The notes: generated by a model from the letters alone, not told the origin. 64,000 bases of DNA from Carnobacterium maltaromaticum DSM 20342 (GCF_000744945.1 NZ_JQMX01000001.1:1364001-1428000); one strand, 5' to 3'; shown: positions 7,735-17,348, counted from the first letter of the stretch. A program made the numbers and translations.

Positions 7735-9184
7735 AAATCGTAATGGTACCAGTTGCTAAGAAATAAATAGCAAAAAGGCTTCCGATAAAGATTAGTGCAA
7801 CAACAATTTTCTCGATTGGTGAGAAGAAATGTCTTTGGTGCTGCTCTTTTTGAGCTTTGATATAAACAAAAATTCCTGGTACAAATAATAAAGTTAACAG
7901 TAACATGAACTTTAGTCCAGCACTGACAAAGGCCCAAATTTGAAATGCCGTTGCTACTAGTCCAATAACCAATTGAATGGTTCTTTGACGCCCTTTTGGT
8001 TGTTGATAAGAAAATTTAACTTGATACATCGTGACAAAAATATAGGTAATAATCACAACACTAGAAACTAACGAAGCCACAAATTGATACGCTTGATCTG
8101 TGATCAAGAAAGTAAACATAAATAATTGAATACACATACTTGTGATTGTTAAAGCTTCTGCTGGAGCTCCGTGTTTATTAATTCGCCCAAAAATGCTAGG
8201 AAATACGCCTTGTTTAGCAGCAATTAAGCCAGTTTCAGCTGGTAAAATTGTCCATGATAACCAAACGCCTAAAATCGAAATTGATAAACCTCCACAAATG
8301 AAAGCAGCACCCCAATATCCAACGATTTCTTCTAAAACATAAGCCATTGCTGGTTCTGGTAGGTTAGCTAATTGATTTTGTGACATCACGCCAAAAGATA
8401 AAATCGTTACCAACATATAGACAACTAAAACGCAAAGTACGCCAATTATAGTTGCTCGACCAACATCTTTTTTATTTCGAGCCCGAGCAGATAAGATACT
8501 TGCACCTTCAATTCCGACAAAAACAAAAATCGTAATTAACATTGTTGATTTAACTTGATTCATAACATCTTTAAACTCAAACTGTTGCGTCATAGTTCCC
8601 CAAAAATCCGCTGTGAAAATAGACGTTTGAAAAGCCATTATAGCAAAAACAATAAAGACAAAAATCGGCATTAACTTACAGACTGTGACAACAAAATTAA
8701 TAAAGGCCGCATTTTCAACGCCCTTTGCCACAAGGTAGTTAAGTAACCATAATAAAATACTTGCTCCAATAATTGATGGAATATTTTGTCCGCCTTTGAA
8801 AATTGGAAAGAAGAAGCCTAGACTACTCATTAACATCGTTGCAAAAGCTACATTACCAAGCCAGATTGATAGCCAGTATCCCCAAGCACTAACAAACCCA
8901 GCAAATTTTCCAAAACCATCTTCCGCATATTGGAAAATCCCAGAATCTAATTCCGGTCTTTTATCAGATAAATTTTGGAAACATAAAGCCAACGCAATAA
9001 TCCCAACGCCAACAATACCCCAACTAATCAATACTGCTCCTGGCGCTGCACCAAGGGCCATATCTTTACTTAAATTAAATATACCCGCTCCAATAGCTGA
9101 ACCTATGACAATTGTCATCAATGGTAAAAAACCGACTTTTTGTTGCGTTTTTAAAACCGATTTTGTTGCTGTTTTCTTTTTCAA
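7733..9184 (-). CDS. APC-family amino acid permease or antiporter (ArcD/LysP-like)
   Basis: About 483 residues with 12 or more hydrophobic helices and the APC N-terminal motif GSAIGAGIFNLSKDMA. The segment SGIFQYAEDGFGKFAGFVSAWGYW is typical of the basic amino acid/polyamine antiporter branch (arginine-ornithine or lysine type). No arginine deiminase or decarboxylase gene lies nearby, so the substrate is open. TTG at 9184 is chosen because TAGGAG lies 11 bases upstream; the ATG at 9241 has no ribosome binding site. Its stop overlaps the shared terminator. Confidence 0.8.
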   Translation of the reverse strand: MKKKTATKSVLKTQQKVGFLPLMTIVIGSAIGAGIFNLSKDMALGAAPGAVLISWGIVGVGIIALALCFQNLSDKRPELDSGIFQYAEDGFGKFAGFVSAWGYWLSIWLGNVAFATMLMSSLGFFFPIFKGGQNIPSIIGASILLWLLNYLVAKGVENAAFINFVVTVCKLMPIFVFIVFAIMAFQTSIFTADFWGTMTQQFEFKDVMNQVKSTMLITIFVFVGIEGASILSARARNKKDVGRATIIGVLCVLVVYMLVTILSFGVMSQNQLANLPEPAMAYVLEEIVGYWGAAFICGGLSISILGVWLSWTILPAETGLIAAKQGVFPSIFGRINKHGAPAEALTITSMCIQLFMFTFLITDQAYQFVASLVSSVVIITYIFVTMYQVKFSYQQPKGRQRTIQLVIGLVATAFQIWAFVSAGLKFMLLLTLLFVPGIFVYIKAQKEQHQRHFFSPIEKIVVALIFIGSLFAIYFLATGTITI

Positions 9185-9298
9185 AATAGATACGCTCCTA
9201 ATTAAAGATAATCCGAATTTTTCAACTTCGCTCCCTCTCATTTTAGCATAGAGTCTCTAGGAAGATGAATCTAACCTCACAATTTTAAGAGCATTCAG

Positions 9299-10258
9299 CT
9301 AAAATTTCATGAGATTTTCATTTTCGGCTTTAATTCGTATTAATTTACGTCGCTGTTTCATCCCTTTAGCCTGAGGAATTGCCTGATCATCATCTGGATG
9401 TGGTTCTTTAATTTCTTTTAAATAATGATAGACCATTACATTAATAAAGCCACCTAGTAGCAATATCGTGGCAATTAAATACAACCAGAGCATCAAAACA
9501 ATAAAAATACTAAGCGTTCCTGTGCCGATTGATTTTCCTCCTTGAAAACGAACATATATAGAAAAAGCTTGAGAGGAAAGCAGCCAACCAACTGTTGCAA
9601 AAACAGCGCCCGGTAGAGCATATTTAATCCCCCATCGAACATTTGGAACTAACCAATAAAGAATCATAAAGACAATCAGTAATACTAAAATCGTTGTAAC
9701 CCATTTAATACTTGTAAATTCAGAAAGAATATCCATATTTAAGGCTAATTTTTCTTGCACAAAACGAATGACTTGTTCACCAAAAACAAAAATTAAAATT
9801 ACTGAACCTAGAACAACAATCATCACTAATGCAATAATAAAAGAAAAAATTCGTGCCACAATAAAATTTTTACGCATTTCTGTACCGTAAACATTATTCA
9901 TCACTTGTTGTAGAGCATTAAAGCCACTTGAAGCCGACCAAATAGCTGTTACAATCCCAAATGAAATTGCTGTTCCACTTGATGAATGCAAAATATTATC
10001 CAATATAGGTTGCAATAATTTAAAAATATCTGGCGGAACTGCGGATTGCACATAAGGCATGATCTCTTCCGTACTAATTGGTAAAAAAGGAATCAAATTA
10101 CCTGCTACTAATAATATAGGAAATAATGACAATAAGACAAAATAGGCAAGTTGTGCTGCTTGGGAAGAAACATTAGCATTCTCCCAATTTTTTTGTGCTA
10201 GTTGAAAAACACTTATAATTTTTTCTCTGGACTTTTTAGATTTTATAACGCGCTCCAT
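9299..10258 (-). CDS. YihY/BrkB family membrane protein
   Basis: A 319-residue integral membrane protein of the YihY/UPF0761 family (formerly mislabelled RNase BN). Recognisable parts are AAQLAYFVLLSLFPILL near the N-terminus, the ALQQVMNNVYG motif, and about six hydrophobic segments. The C-terminus is basic and cytoplasmic. The function of the family is not settled; transport or envelope roles have been proposed. Start ATG at 10258 follows AGAAGGGAAG; the longer upstream reading frame has no such site. Confidence 0.85.
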   Translation of the reverse strand: MERVIKSKKSREKIISVFQLAQKNWENANVSSQAAQLAYFVLLSLFPILLVAGNLIPFLPISTEEIMPYVQSAVPPDIFKLLQPILDNILHSSSGTAISFGIVTAIWSASSGFNALQQVMNNVYGTEMRKNFIVARIFSFIIALVMIVVLGSVILIFVFGEQVIRFVQEKLALNMDILSEFTSIKWVTTILVLLIVFMILYWLVPNVRWGIKYALPGAVFATVGWLLSSQAFSIYVRFQGGKSIGTGTLSIFIVLMLWLYLIATILLLGGFINVMVYHYLKEIKEPHPDDDQAIPQAKGMKQRRKLIRIKAENENLMKF

Positions 10259-10349
10259 TAGGAAAACTTCCCTTCTAATGCAAAATAGTATCATAAGCAT
10301 ACCATATTTAATTTTCAAATAAAAAAGTTATGGTTGATTTGCGGAGAAA

Positions 10350-10392
10350 ATAAAAGCACCTTTCTCTGGCAAAAGCCTAGAAAAAGGTGCTA
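10350..10392 (-). terminator. Terminator after the DUF2969-like gene
   Basis: GCACCTTT and AAAGGTGC arms pair around a loop, and the reverse strand continues with TTTTATTTTC. Confidence 0.75.
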
Positions 10393-10406
10393 AATATTCT
10401 CATTCA

Positions 10407-10634
10407 TTAGTTGTGTAAATTGTAATCCATAATTAAATCATTAATCCCTGCATCGACTGTTTTAACAACAAAACTCTTGCCATCTTTTATAGACACAGTT
10501 GGATTTTTTTTACCTTCTTGTTGAACAGTTCCAATTTTTTCATCATTAATAAATAATTCTAACTCAACAAAATCTTCTGTATTTCGTTCAGTTTCTCGTA
10601 CTTCAACTTTTACTTCCTTATTACCTCTCGCCAA
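10407..10634 (-). CDS. Small conserved protein, DUF2969-like
   Basis: A 75-residue acidic soluble protein. The core VELELFINDEKIGTVQQEGKKN and the ending IMDYNLHN resemble the DUF2969 family found in Lactobacillales, whose function is unknown. It starts with TTG behind AGGAG. It stands alone with its own terminator. The family assignment is from memory of the pattern and not certain. Confidence 0.65.
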   Translation of the reverse strand: MARGNKEVKVEVRETERNTEDFVELELFINDEKIGTVQQEGKKNPTVSIKDGKSFVVKTVDAGINDLIMDYNLHN

Positions 10635-10785
10635 ATGAACGCGCTCCTTTAACTAATTTAATAACTTGATGGCTTCATTAATTGCTTGTCTCTCTACTAG
10701 TATATTGCTTTTCAACAAAAAACAAAACCCTTATGCCTAAATTTGTTCAGAAACTTTACTAAAAAACGGTTACTTTTGTCCTATT

Positions 10786-10821
10786 TCAAAAAATGATAGG
10801 ACATATAGCGCCCTATCATTT
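10786..10821 (-). terminator. Terminator after ald
   Basis: AAATGATAGG (10791-10800) pairs with CCTATCATTT (10812-10821), followed by a T run on the reverse strand. Confidence 0.8.
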
Positions 10822-10835
10822 AGTAAATTATTTAA

Positions 10836-11948
10836 TTACATTACGTCTAAAGCAACTGCATAATCAAAACCATGAGCCTTAGCAACGGCTTGGTACGTAA
10901 TTTGATGATTGATTAAATTGATTCCAGTTAAAATCGTTGGGTTTTCTTTAGCAGCTACTACAATGCCCTTGTTTGCAATCTGCAAAGCGTAAGGCGCGGT
11001 TACATTTGTTAAAGCTAACGTAGACGTTTTAGCTACTGCACCTGGCATATTAGCAACAGCGTAATGAATGACACCGTGTTTCGTATACGTTGGTTGATCA
11101 TGAGTCGTAACACGATCCGTTGTTTCAAATATTCCGCCTTGATCAATAGCAATATCAACTAACACAGATCCTGGCTTCATATTTTTCACCATTTCTTCTG
11201 ACACCAATTTTGGTGCTTTATCTCCCGGAATCAAAACAGCGCCGATAACTAGGTCAGCATGTTTTAGTAAATGAGCGATATTATAGCTATTCGAAATAAG
11301 CGTATCAATTTGGCTTCCAAATAAATCATCTAGTTCAGCTAAACGTTTTGGATTCACATCTAAAATAGTTACCGATGCACCAATTCCAATCGCAACTTTA
11401 GCAGCATTTACACCTGATACTCCGCCACCAATAATTGTTACTTTACCTCGCGAAACACCTGGAACACCTGCTAATAAAACGCCACTTCCACCCTTTTGAC
11501 TTTCTAAAAACTGAGCTCCAACTTGAACAGCCATCCGTCCGGCAACTTCACTCATAGGCGTCAACAAAGGTAAACTACCATCTGCGCCTCTCATTGTTTC
11601 ATAACCAATCGCTGTTACTCCAGCATCTTTTAAGGTTTTCGTTAAAACAAAATCTGGTGCTAAATGTAAATAAGTAAATAAAATTAAGCCTTCATAAAAA
11701 TAATTATACTCTTCAGCTAAAGGTTCCTTCACTTTCATCACCATTTCAGCTGCCCAAACACTTTTTGCATCCGCTTTAATTTCTGCACCTGCTGCTTCAT
11801 AAGCTGCATCTGAAAACCCAGCGTTTGTTCCGGCATTTGTCTCAATAATAACTTTGTGACCAGCTGCAACTAACTCAGAAACGCCTGCTGGTACGATGGC
11901 AACGCGATTTTCATTGTTCTTAATCTCTTTTGGTATTCCAATTAACAT
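10836..11948 (-). CDS. ald: Alanine dehydrogenase
   Basis: A 370-residue NAD-dependent L-alanine dehydrogenase, converting alanine to pyruvate and ammonia or the reverse. Key parts are the N-terminal [17 protein letters not shown], the substrate-site Lys in [10 protein letters not shown], the catalytic His in LFTYLHLAP, and the Rossmann glycine motif [13 protein letters not shown]. Length equals the family standard. ATG at 11948 is preferred because AGGAGG precedes it by 7 bases; two upstream ATG codons overlap or precede that site. Single gene with its own terminator. Confidence 0.95.
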   Translation of the reverse strand: MLIGIPKEIKNNENRVAIVPAGVSELVAAGHKVIIETNAGTNAGFSDAAYEAAGAEIKADAKSVWAAEMVMKVKEPLAEEYNYFYEGLILFTYLHLAPDFVLTKTLKDAGVTAIGYETMRGADGSLPLLTPMSEVAGRMAVQVGAQFLESQKGGSGVLLAGVPGVSRGKVTIIGGGVSGVNAAKVAIGIGASVTILDVNPKRLAELDDLFGSQIDTLISNSYNIAHLLKHADLVIGAVLIPGDKAPKLVSEEMVKNMKPGSVLVDIAIDQGGIFETTDRVTTHDQPTYTKHGVIHYAVANMPGAVAKTSTLALTNVTAPYALQIANKGIVVAAKENPTILTGINLINHQITYQAVAKAHGFDYAVALDVM

Positions 11949-12144
11949 GTTCATTCCTCCTATATGTCTAGCTAAAACTATCACTTACTTCTATTATATG
12001 CCTTTTATGAGCAAATAGAAAACACTTTGTGCACTTAAGCACAATATAATTCTAATTTATAACCGTTACATTTATAATTTTTTCATTTTATTAGCTAAAA
12101 TAAACGCTACTTTTCTATCTTTCACCAAAAAAATAACAACTCCT

Positions 12145-12498
12145 TTAACTATGCACAATCTCAATATCAAATAGTTGCGGATTTTGATCAAACCAATAGT
12201 CTAACAATTTTCCTGAACCTACTCTCAGCTCTTTTTCAAAAATATCAAATGAAGCTTCTTTTGAGATGATTTTTTCGACATCCCTATTAGTTGTTAATGC
12301 TTCCAATCCAATTTCCATCAAGTAAGTAACTCCCGGTACAATTTGACAGCTGGTGATTAAATACCTTCCTGCAAACATCTGGTGATTTAATAAAATCATT
12401 GGTTGAAAAAAATTAGTTCCTTGGATATCAATAATTTTTGCTGGTGTACCATTGCTTTTGACTAAATTATGTTTAATTTCGGCTTTTAAAATCAGCAT
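12145..12498 (-). CDS. Hypothetical protein, 117 residues
   Basis: Not recognised. A soluble protein without signal peptide or membrane segment, probably largely beta-strand (KAEIKHNLVKSNGTPAKIIDIQ), with one Cys. A good GGGGGAATGAG site precedes the ATG at 12498. It lies alone between ald and an AEC transporter, with no visible terminator. Confidence 0.6.
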   Translation of the reverse strand: MLILKAEIKHNLVKSNGTPAKIIDIQGTNFFQPMILLNHQMFAGRYLITSCQIVPGVTYLMEIGLEALTTNRDVEKIISKEASFDIFEKELRVGSGKLLDYWFDQNPQLFDIEIVHS

Positions 12499-12695
12499 AT
12501 GCTCATTCCCCCTTTTCTTTCTAAAACAAGAAAGCGCTCTACCTCATTTGCCTAAAGTATAGCATATTCCTAACTTTCGGCAAGCTTGATTTTTTTATTT
12601 CACTTGCACTTTACTGATTAGAGTTTCATAATAAGTAGTGATGCTTATAAAGGTATTTTCTAGTCAAGTCTACATTCAAGGGGGAATATAAAGTT

Positions 12696-13607
12696 ATGTC
12701 GACTATTCTATTGCAGGCTGTTGGCTTTTTGCTAATTATTTTTGTCGCCTATATCTTAAAAAAAGCCGGTATTTTTAAAACAAGTGATGGTCATATTTTG
12801 TCTAAACTTATTGTAAATCTAACATTACCTGCAGCTATTATTGTTGGTTTTAACGGAGTAAAGGTCAATTCAATCTTTTTTTTATTAATTTTAATCGGAT
12901 TTTTAACAAATATTATTTTAGTTACAACAGCTGGTTTTTTAGGTCGAAAAAAAGAACCTATTGAGCGCGGTTTATTGATGTTTAGTATTGCCGGTTACAA
13001 TATTGGAAACTTTACACTTCCTTTTGTTCAGGGCTTCTTCAGTGCTGCTGTCCCCATTCTCGGAATTTTTGATATGGGAAATGCCTTAATGCTTTCCGGG
13101 GGAACCGTTGCCTTAGTAGAAGGTATTACTGGTAAAAAAGAAGAAAAATTTTCCATTGTTCGTAGCTTAAAAAGACTTTTTAAATCCCCACCTTTTACGA
13201 TTTATATCGTCATGTTTGTTCTAGCACTTTTTCATTTACTTATTCCCGAAAAGGCTTTATCTATTATTAAATTATTTTCTAGTGGAAATGCATTTCTATC
13301 TATGTTTATGATTGGACTTTATTTGGAAATAAACATTGATCGCGGAAGCTTAAAAACTGTAGCAAAAATTTTGGTCACACGTTACTTTTTTGCGACAATT
13401 GCAGCCTGTCTTTTTTATTTTGTTTTACCTTTTCCAGAATTAGTCCGTAAAGTCCTCGTACTCATCGCTTTTGCACCAATTGCTAGTCTTTCTACAATTA
13501 ACTCCATCGCATTTGGAGCAAAAGAATCAATCACAGGCTTTTTATCTTCAGCTAGTATTATTATTTCATTGATTATTATGACTGGAATTTTACTTGTTTT
13601 AATGTGA
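12696..13607 (+). CDS. AEC family transporter (auxin efflux carrier/malate permease type)
   Basis: A 303-residue membrane protein with about ten hydrophobic segments. It starts at SKLIVNLTLPAAIIVGF, the conserved AEC N-terminal repeat, and has ERGLLMFSIAGYNIGNFTLPFVQGF in the middle. Lactobacillales members include malate and citrate permeases, but no malolactic enzyme is adjacent, so the substrate is unknown. GGGGGAATATAA precedes the start. Confidence 0.85.
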   Translation: MSTILLQAVGFLLIIFVAYILKKAGIFKTSDGHILSKLIVNLTLPAAIIVGFNGVKVNSIFFLLILIGFLTNIILVTTAGFLGRKKEPIERGLLMFSIAGYNIGNFTLPFVQGFFSAAVPILGIFDMGNALMLSGGTVALVEGITGKKEEKFSIVRSLKRLFKSPPFTIYIVMFVLALFHLLIPEKALSIIKLFSSGNAFLSMFMIGLYLEINIDRGSLKTVAKILVTRYFFATIAACLFYFVLPFPELVRKVLVLIAFAPIASLSTINSIAFGAKESITGFLSSASIIISLIIMTGILLVLM

Positions 13608-13608
13608 C

Positions 13609-13648
13609 AAAAAAGAGATTTGGACAATGAGCCGAATCTCTTTTTATT
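13609..13648. terminator. Terminator between AEC and Nudix genes
   Basis: AAAAAGAGATT and AATCTCTTTTT arms with a T-rich end on the plus strand; it can serve both converging genes. Confidence 0.8.
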
Positions 13649-13650
13649 AT

Positions 13651-14091
13651 TCATTTTGAATGGCATTGTTCAGTATACTTCGTTAAGACGTCAAAATGAT
13701 GATTCGCAATTTTTTCTGGAGTTTGAAGCCATTTTTTTAAGACACCTAAAGAAATCCAGCGAATATTTTTATACTGATCACTTTTGGTTAAATGAACTCC
13801 TGTAGCTTCACAAATATAAGTTTGAAAGTGAATCATTTCCGTCATTTCAAGTGTTTTAGTTTCAAAAAAGGCTTCATCATTATCCGTTTGAATCGTTGTA
13901 ATTGATAAACCTGTCATAGCTTTGACTTCACGTTTTAAGGCTTCAATTGCCTGTTCATCTTCTTTTATTTCGCCACTTGGTAGCTCTAGTAAACCTTTTT
14001 CATCTGGAGTCCCGATTGCTTTTTCTTGGATTAAAATAAATTTTTGATTCCCTATTTTTCGTTCAATAATTGCTATTCCATTCTTTTTCAC
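13651..14091 (-). CDS. Nudix-fold protein with altered Nudix box
   Basis: A 146-residue Nudix-domain protein (ELPSGEIKEDEQAIEALKREV). The Nudix box GX5EX7REUXEEXGU is present except that the two metal-binding glutamates after REV are replaced (REVKAMTG). Activity may therefore be lost or changed, although the first part resembles ADP-ribose pyrophosphatases. It starts with GTG 11 bases after AGGAGG. Role unknown; it could be a housecleaning enzyme that lost function or a binding protein. Confidence 0.75.
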   Translation of the reverse strand: MKKNGIAIIERKIGNQKFILIQEKAIGTPDEKGLLELPSGEIKEDEQAIEALKREVKAMTGLSITTIQTDNDEAFFETKTLEMTEMIHFQTYICEATGVHLTKSDQYKNIRWISLGVLKKWLQTPEKIANHHFDVLTKYTEQCHSK

Positions 14092-14254
14092 TTTCTTTTT
14101 CGCCTCCTATACTATCACTTAAATTATAACAAAAAAAATAATGTTACATCTGTTTTCATTAAGACTTAAGCAAAGCTTTAAACTTGGCTGATAGATAACA
14201 TTTTATTCTGACTAAACAAGTCTTATTTTTAAACTGATTTTCTTGAAAAGAATA

Positions 14255-14293
14255 AAAAAGAGCAGCCAGATAGCAATCTGGCTGCTCTTTTTT
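14255..14293. terminator. Strong terminator after the aldo-keto reductase
   Basis: AAAAGAGCAGCCAGAT pairs with ATCTGGCTGCTCTTTT across a 4-base loop, with T or A runs on both sides. Confidence 0.9.
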
Positions 14294-14300
14294 GCACTAT

Positions 14301-15217
14301 TTATGGTAAAACATTTCCTGCTGCACGATAAATACTGTACCATTCTTCACGACTCAATGTAATTGTTGATGCCATTGCTGCATCTTTAATTCGAGTTGGA
14401 TTCATTGTTCCAATAATCGTTTGAATCTTAGCTGGATGTCTTGTAATCCAAGCCGTTGCAATCGCCGTATTTGTCACACCTTTGGTAGCAGCAATTTCAT
14501 TGATTGTTGCATTCAATTCTGGGAATTTGTCATTATCCAAAAAGACTCCTTCGAAGAAACCAAATTGGTAAGGAGACCAAGCTTGAATCGTCATATCATG
14601 AAGACGAGAATATCCAGCACACTGCCATCATGGTCAATGCTTCTTGAATTCGTCATATTAACATTGATACCTGCATCAATCATTCCAGTATGCATAATTC
14701 CAAACTGCAGTTGATTCACAATCAGTTTTTGATCAATATATTTTTGCAGCAGCTCAATTTGCATTGGATTTTGATTACTTACACCAAATTGCTTCACCTT
14801 GCCAGATTGCTGTAACTCATTAAAAGCCTCCGCTACTTCTTCCGGCTCAACCAATGTATCTGGGCGATGTAAGACTAAAGCATCTAGATAATCCATATTT
14901 AAACGTTTTAGGCTACCTTCCACTGAGTTAATAATATGTTCCTTAGAAAAGTCGAAACTCCCCTTACGGATTCCACATTTTGATTGAATTAAAATATCTT
15001 CACGCTTAATTGAGGTTTCTTTTAGTGCTTTCGCAAAAATTTCTTCTGACGCACCACCCCCATAAATATCTGCATGATCATAGAAATCAATTCCGTTATC
15101 AAAAGCAGTTTGAATTACTTTACTTGCATCGGAAACAGAATTATCTGCCATACGCATACAGCCTAATGCAATCTCAGAAGCCAGTAAACCACTTTTACCT
15201 AAATCAATTTTATTCAT
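14301..15217 (-). pseudogene. Aldo-keto reductase, broken by a one-base frameshift
   Basis: The 5' part (start ATG 15217, behind TGGAGG) encodes a normal AKR beginning MNKIDLGKSGLLASEIALGC, with catalytic Asp and Tyr in DFYDHADIYGGG, Lys in IQSKCG and His in LVLHRPD. It runs to a stop near 14591. The remaining C-terminal quarter (WSPYQFGFFEGVFL onward, to 14301) continues in another frame. Adding one T at about 14612, so that GATATTCT becomes GATTATTCT, restores the expected LDYSRLHD-MTIQAWSP joint. This is therefore a single-base deletion or a sequencing error. If real, the product lacks the C-terminal cofactor-binding part. Confidence 0.85.
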
Positions 15218-15246
15218 TTTATTTCCTCCATTCCTATTTTTGAAGC

Positions 15247-15392
15247 TTTGGTACATAAGAACTAGCCTGATTAAAAAGTTCGTTGAGCCGTTTAGCTCTG
15301 GCAAGAAAATAGGGAAATTTGATAGGGCGTTTTTTGCCATCTCGAAATTTCATCTTTTTCTCGAAGAGTTGGCTCATAAGAACTAGTCTGAT
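15247..15392 (-). repeat. 121-bp palindromic element plus truncated copy
   Basis: A near-complete copy at about 15270-15392, oriented as the others relative to the downstream gene. A fragment at about 15247-15269 (ACATAAGAACTAGCC) looks like the first bases of a further tandem copy that has decayed. The hairpin stem is ATGGC against GCCCT with one mismatch, the only copy with an imperfect stem, and it belongs to the broken gene. Confidence 0.8.
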
Positions 15393-15503
15393 TAAAATAA
15401 ATGATACTCTTCTATTTTACGCTTTAAAGAAAGGGGTTGCAAACAAAAAGTGAAATAATTTTATTCAAAGTACTTCTCCCCCTACTCTTATTCTGTTTTC
15501 AGT

Positions 15504-15827
15504 TTATTTTTCTGCTTGTTGTTCAGATCTCAACTCTAAATCTGGTAATTGATTTGTAACTTGCAATTGAATCGTAAAAATCCACAAAATTAAAAACAAC
15601 GTGATCACACTAGCTAAACTTGTTAAAAATAAATACTTCATATAGTTAACTTTTAAACGAATAGGTTTTAATCTTTTTTCCCACCTAGCTATATTTTTCT
15701 TTTTTTTAGGTTTTCTTTTTGTTACTGTATGTAATTCGATTCGAAACAAAATCAACATGATTCCTGAAACACAACCTCCAATTATACTAATAAAAAAAAT
15801 TAAGCCTAGTACTCCATACCAAATCAT
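15504..15827 (-). CDS. Hypothetical membrane protein, 107 residues
   Basis: Not recognised. Two membrane helices (residues about 3-28 and 62-85) are separated by a very basic loop with TVTKRKPKKKKNIARWEKR, so the loop is probably cytoplasmic. The ATG at 15827 lies 8 bases after GGAG. It stands alone. Confidence 0.55.
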   Translation of the reverse strand: MIWYGVLGLIFFISIIGGCVSGIMLILFRIELHTVTKRKPKKKKNIARWEKRLKPIRLKVNYMKYLFLTSLASVITLFLILWIFTIQLQVTNQLPDLELRSEQQAEK

Positions 15828-15925
15828 CAAACTCACTCCACTGTTTTATTATTAAATCTTACTATAACACGATATATCAAAAAAAATAAGCGAACAGCTT
15901 AATTTAATTTACAATTTTTTACAAT

Positions 15926-15950
15926 CAAAAAAGCTAGGGAATCCCTAGCT
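15926..15950 (-). terminator. Terminator after the coiled-coil gene
   Basis: AGCTAGGGA and TCCCTAGCT form a short tight hairpin followed by TTTTTTGATTG on the reverse strand. Confidence 0.75.
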
Positions 15951-15959
15951 CTCTAATCA

Positions 15960-16394
15960 TTAAATCGGTGTATTTAATTCATCTTCTGTATATTTTTCTA
16001 GTTTACCAGCTTTATGAAGAATCTTTTTAACTTCATGGATTGCCTTTTTCTGTTCAATATAGCCTTTTACCTTACTATCTGTATCATCTAATTTCTCTAA
16101 TGTACCATCTAATTTATCAAAATGCTTGCCAATACTTGCGACAATGCGATCTTCTTCATGCTCATCAAAAGCAATATTTTCAGCTCCTGCTTCAATTTCT
16201 TTAGCTTCAAGTTTATCTAGTTTATTCGCTTCACGAATCGTTTTCTTGATTTCATGAATAGCTTTTTCTTGTTCAAAGAAATGTTTGATTTTGCTATCTG
16301 TGTCTTCCATCTTACATAACGTTTCATCCAGCTTAATAATTGTGTGCTCAATCTTACCAAGGGTTTTAAACTCTTTCTTACTGTAATTAGTCAT
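15960..16394 (-). CDS. Coiled-coil protein with internal duplication
   Basis: A 144-residue, highly charged, helical protein with no membrane segment. It consists of two similar halves: the first has LDETLCKMEDTDSKIKHFFE then EKAIHEIKKTIREANKLDKL, the second LDGTLEKLDDTDSKVKGYIE then KKAIHEVKKILHKAGKLEKY. Function not recognised. Start ATG at 16394 follows GAAGGA; the longer upstream frame would start before that site. Possibly a stress or scaffold protein, which is only a guess. Confidence 0.65.
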   Translation of the reverse strand: MTNYSKKEFKTLGKIEHTIIKLDETLCKMEDTDSKIKHFFEQEKAIHEIKKTIREANKLDKLEAKEIEAGAENIAFDEHEEDRIVASIGKHFDKLDGTLEKLDDTDSKVKGYIEQKKAIHEVKKILHKAGKLEKYTEDELNTPI

Positions 16395-16642
16395 TAAAAT
16401 TCCTTCTTCCATCAATTATTTGCATTTCTTCTCTGCAATATTAATGGTACTCCTATATAAAACATTAATCAAATGATATCCCTTATAATTGTAAAACAAA
16501 GTTCATTTCCGTCGCAGGTTATTAGTATCTAACTGTCTAAAATTGTGCTAAAATCAAGTTAATCACGGTAATCTACTTTCACTAATCTTAAGTTGGAGCT
16601 AGATTCCGTCTTCACTATTCTATACTAAAAGGAGATGATTAC

Positions 16643-16819
16643 ATGAAAAGACTCATTAGAAATGGACTTATCAGTGTCGGAGCAGCTTCTATTGCAGTAG
16701 GTGCTACCTTAATTACTGGCGCAGTTGCCTGGTATTCATCTGATTTAGCCTTAAAAAAGTTAGATAATCAATCGCAAAGTAAAACTCAATGCCAATGCCG
16801 TAAATGTAAACATAAGTAA
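16643..16819 (+). CDS. Small membrane protein with cysteine-rich tail
   Basis: A 58-residue protein starting MKRLIRNGLISVG behind AAAAGGAGATGATTAC. It has one membrane segment (about 8-31) and a C-terminal tail ending CQCRKCKHK, with three cysteines spaced C-x-C-x2-C. The tail might bind metal or form disulfides. It is followed at once by a terminator. No family recognised. Confidence 0.6.
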   Translation: MKRLIRNGLISVGAASIAVGATLITGAVAWYSSDLALKKLDNQSQSKTQCQCRKCKHK

Positions 16820-16822
16820 TTA

Positions 16823-16861
16823 AAAATAAGCCTGAAGTTTCATTACTTCAAGCTTATTTTG
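16823..16861. terminator. Bidirectional terminator
   Basis: AAATAAGC-TGAAGT pairs with ACTTCA-GCTTATTT, between the small membrane protein and the converging AmiS/UreI gene. Confidence 0.8.
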
Positions 16862-16862
16862 T

Positions 16863-17348
16863 TTACCAAAGTTCAGTTATCATAAGAAAACCAGGAATCC
16901 ATGCTGTAAAAATCCCCGTAAAAATCGCAAAATAATAAACTGGTATGTCTATTTTTTTTGCCAGAACTGTTTCAATAAAACCAGTTAGCCATAGCGCTCC
17001 CCAAACTAACCAAATAATCGCGAATCGCCAGTCTCCTTCACTAGCAAAACTAATATAGGCACAAGGAACTGTATTGATAGCAACAAATAAACAAAAAATT
17101 CCATAGACTCGATCATCAAGATTAAAAACTGAAACCAGTGTGACAAACAAATACGTAAATGCAAATAAAAAACCAGTTGCAGCAGCATAATAATCGCCAC
17201 GCCATAAATAAACTAAATTAATGATAAACGATAATACTCCTGTAAATCCATTCATTACCGCTAGAGACTTTTTATCAATTTTTAATAAACCACCTAAACC
17301 ATTACTAATTAATGTAACACCTACAAATAACATCCCTACACCTAACAT
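16863..17348 (-). CDS. AmiS/UreI family channel
   Basis: A 161-residue protein with six hydrophobic segments starting MLGVGMLFVGVTLISNGLGGL, the characteristic start of AmiS/UreI amide and urea channels. No urease or amidase gene is in the window, so transport of urea or a short amide, perhaps in acid or nitrogen response, is inference. ATG at 17348 is chosen because CAGGAGG lies 8 bases before it. The promoter has a 19-bp spacer holding a palindrome, and a MerR gene is divergent, so MerR activation is likely. Confidence 0.82.
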   Translation of the reverse strand: MLGVGMLFVGVTLISNGLGGLLKIDKKSLAVMNGFTGVLSFIINLVYLWRGDYYAAATGFLFAFTYLFVTLVSVFNLDDRVYGIFCLFVAINTVPCAYISFASEGDWRFAIIWLVWGALWLTGFIETVLAKKIDIPVYYFAIFTGIFTAWIPGFLMITELW

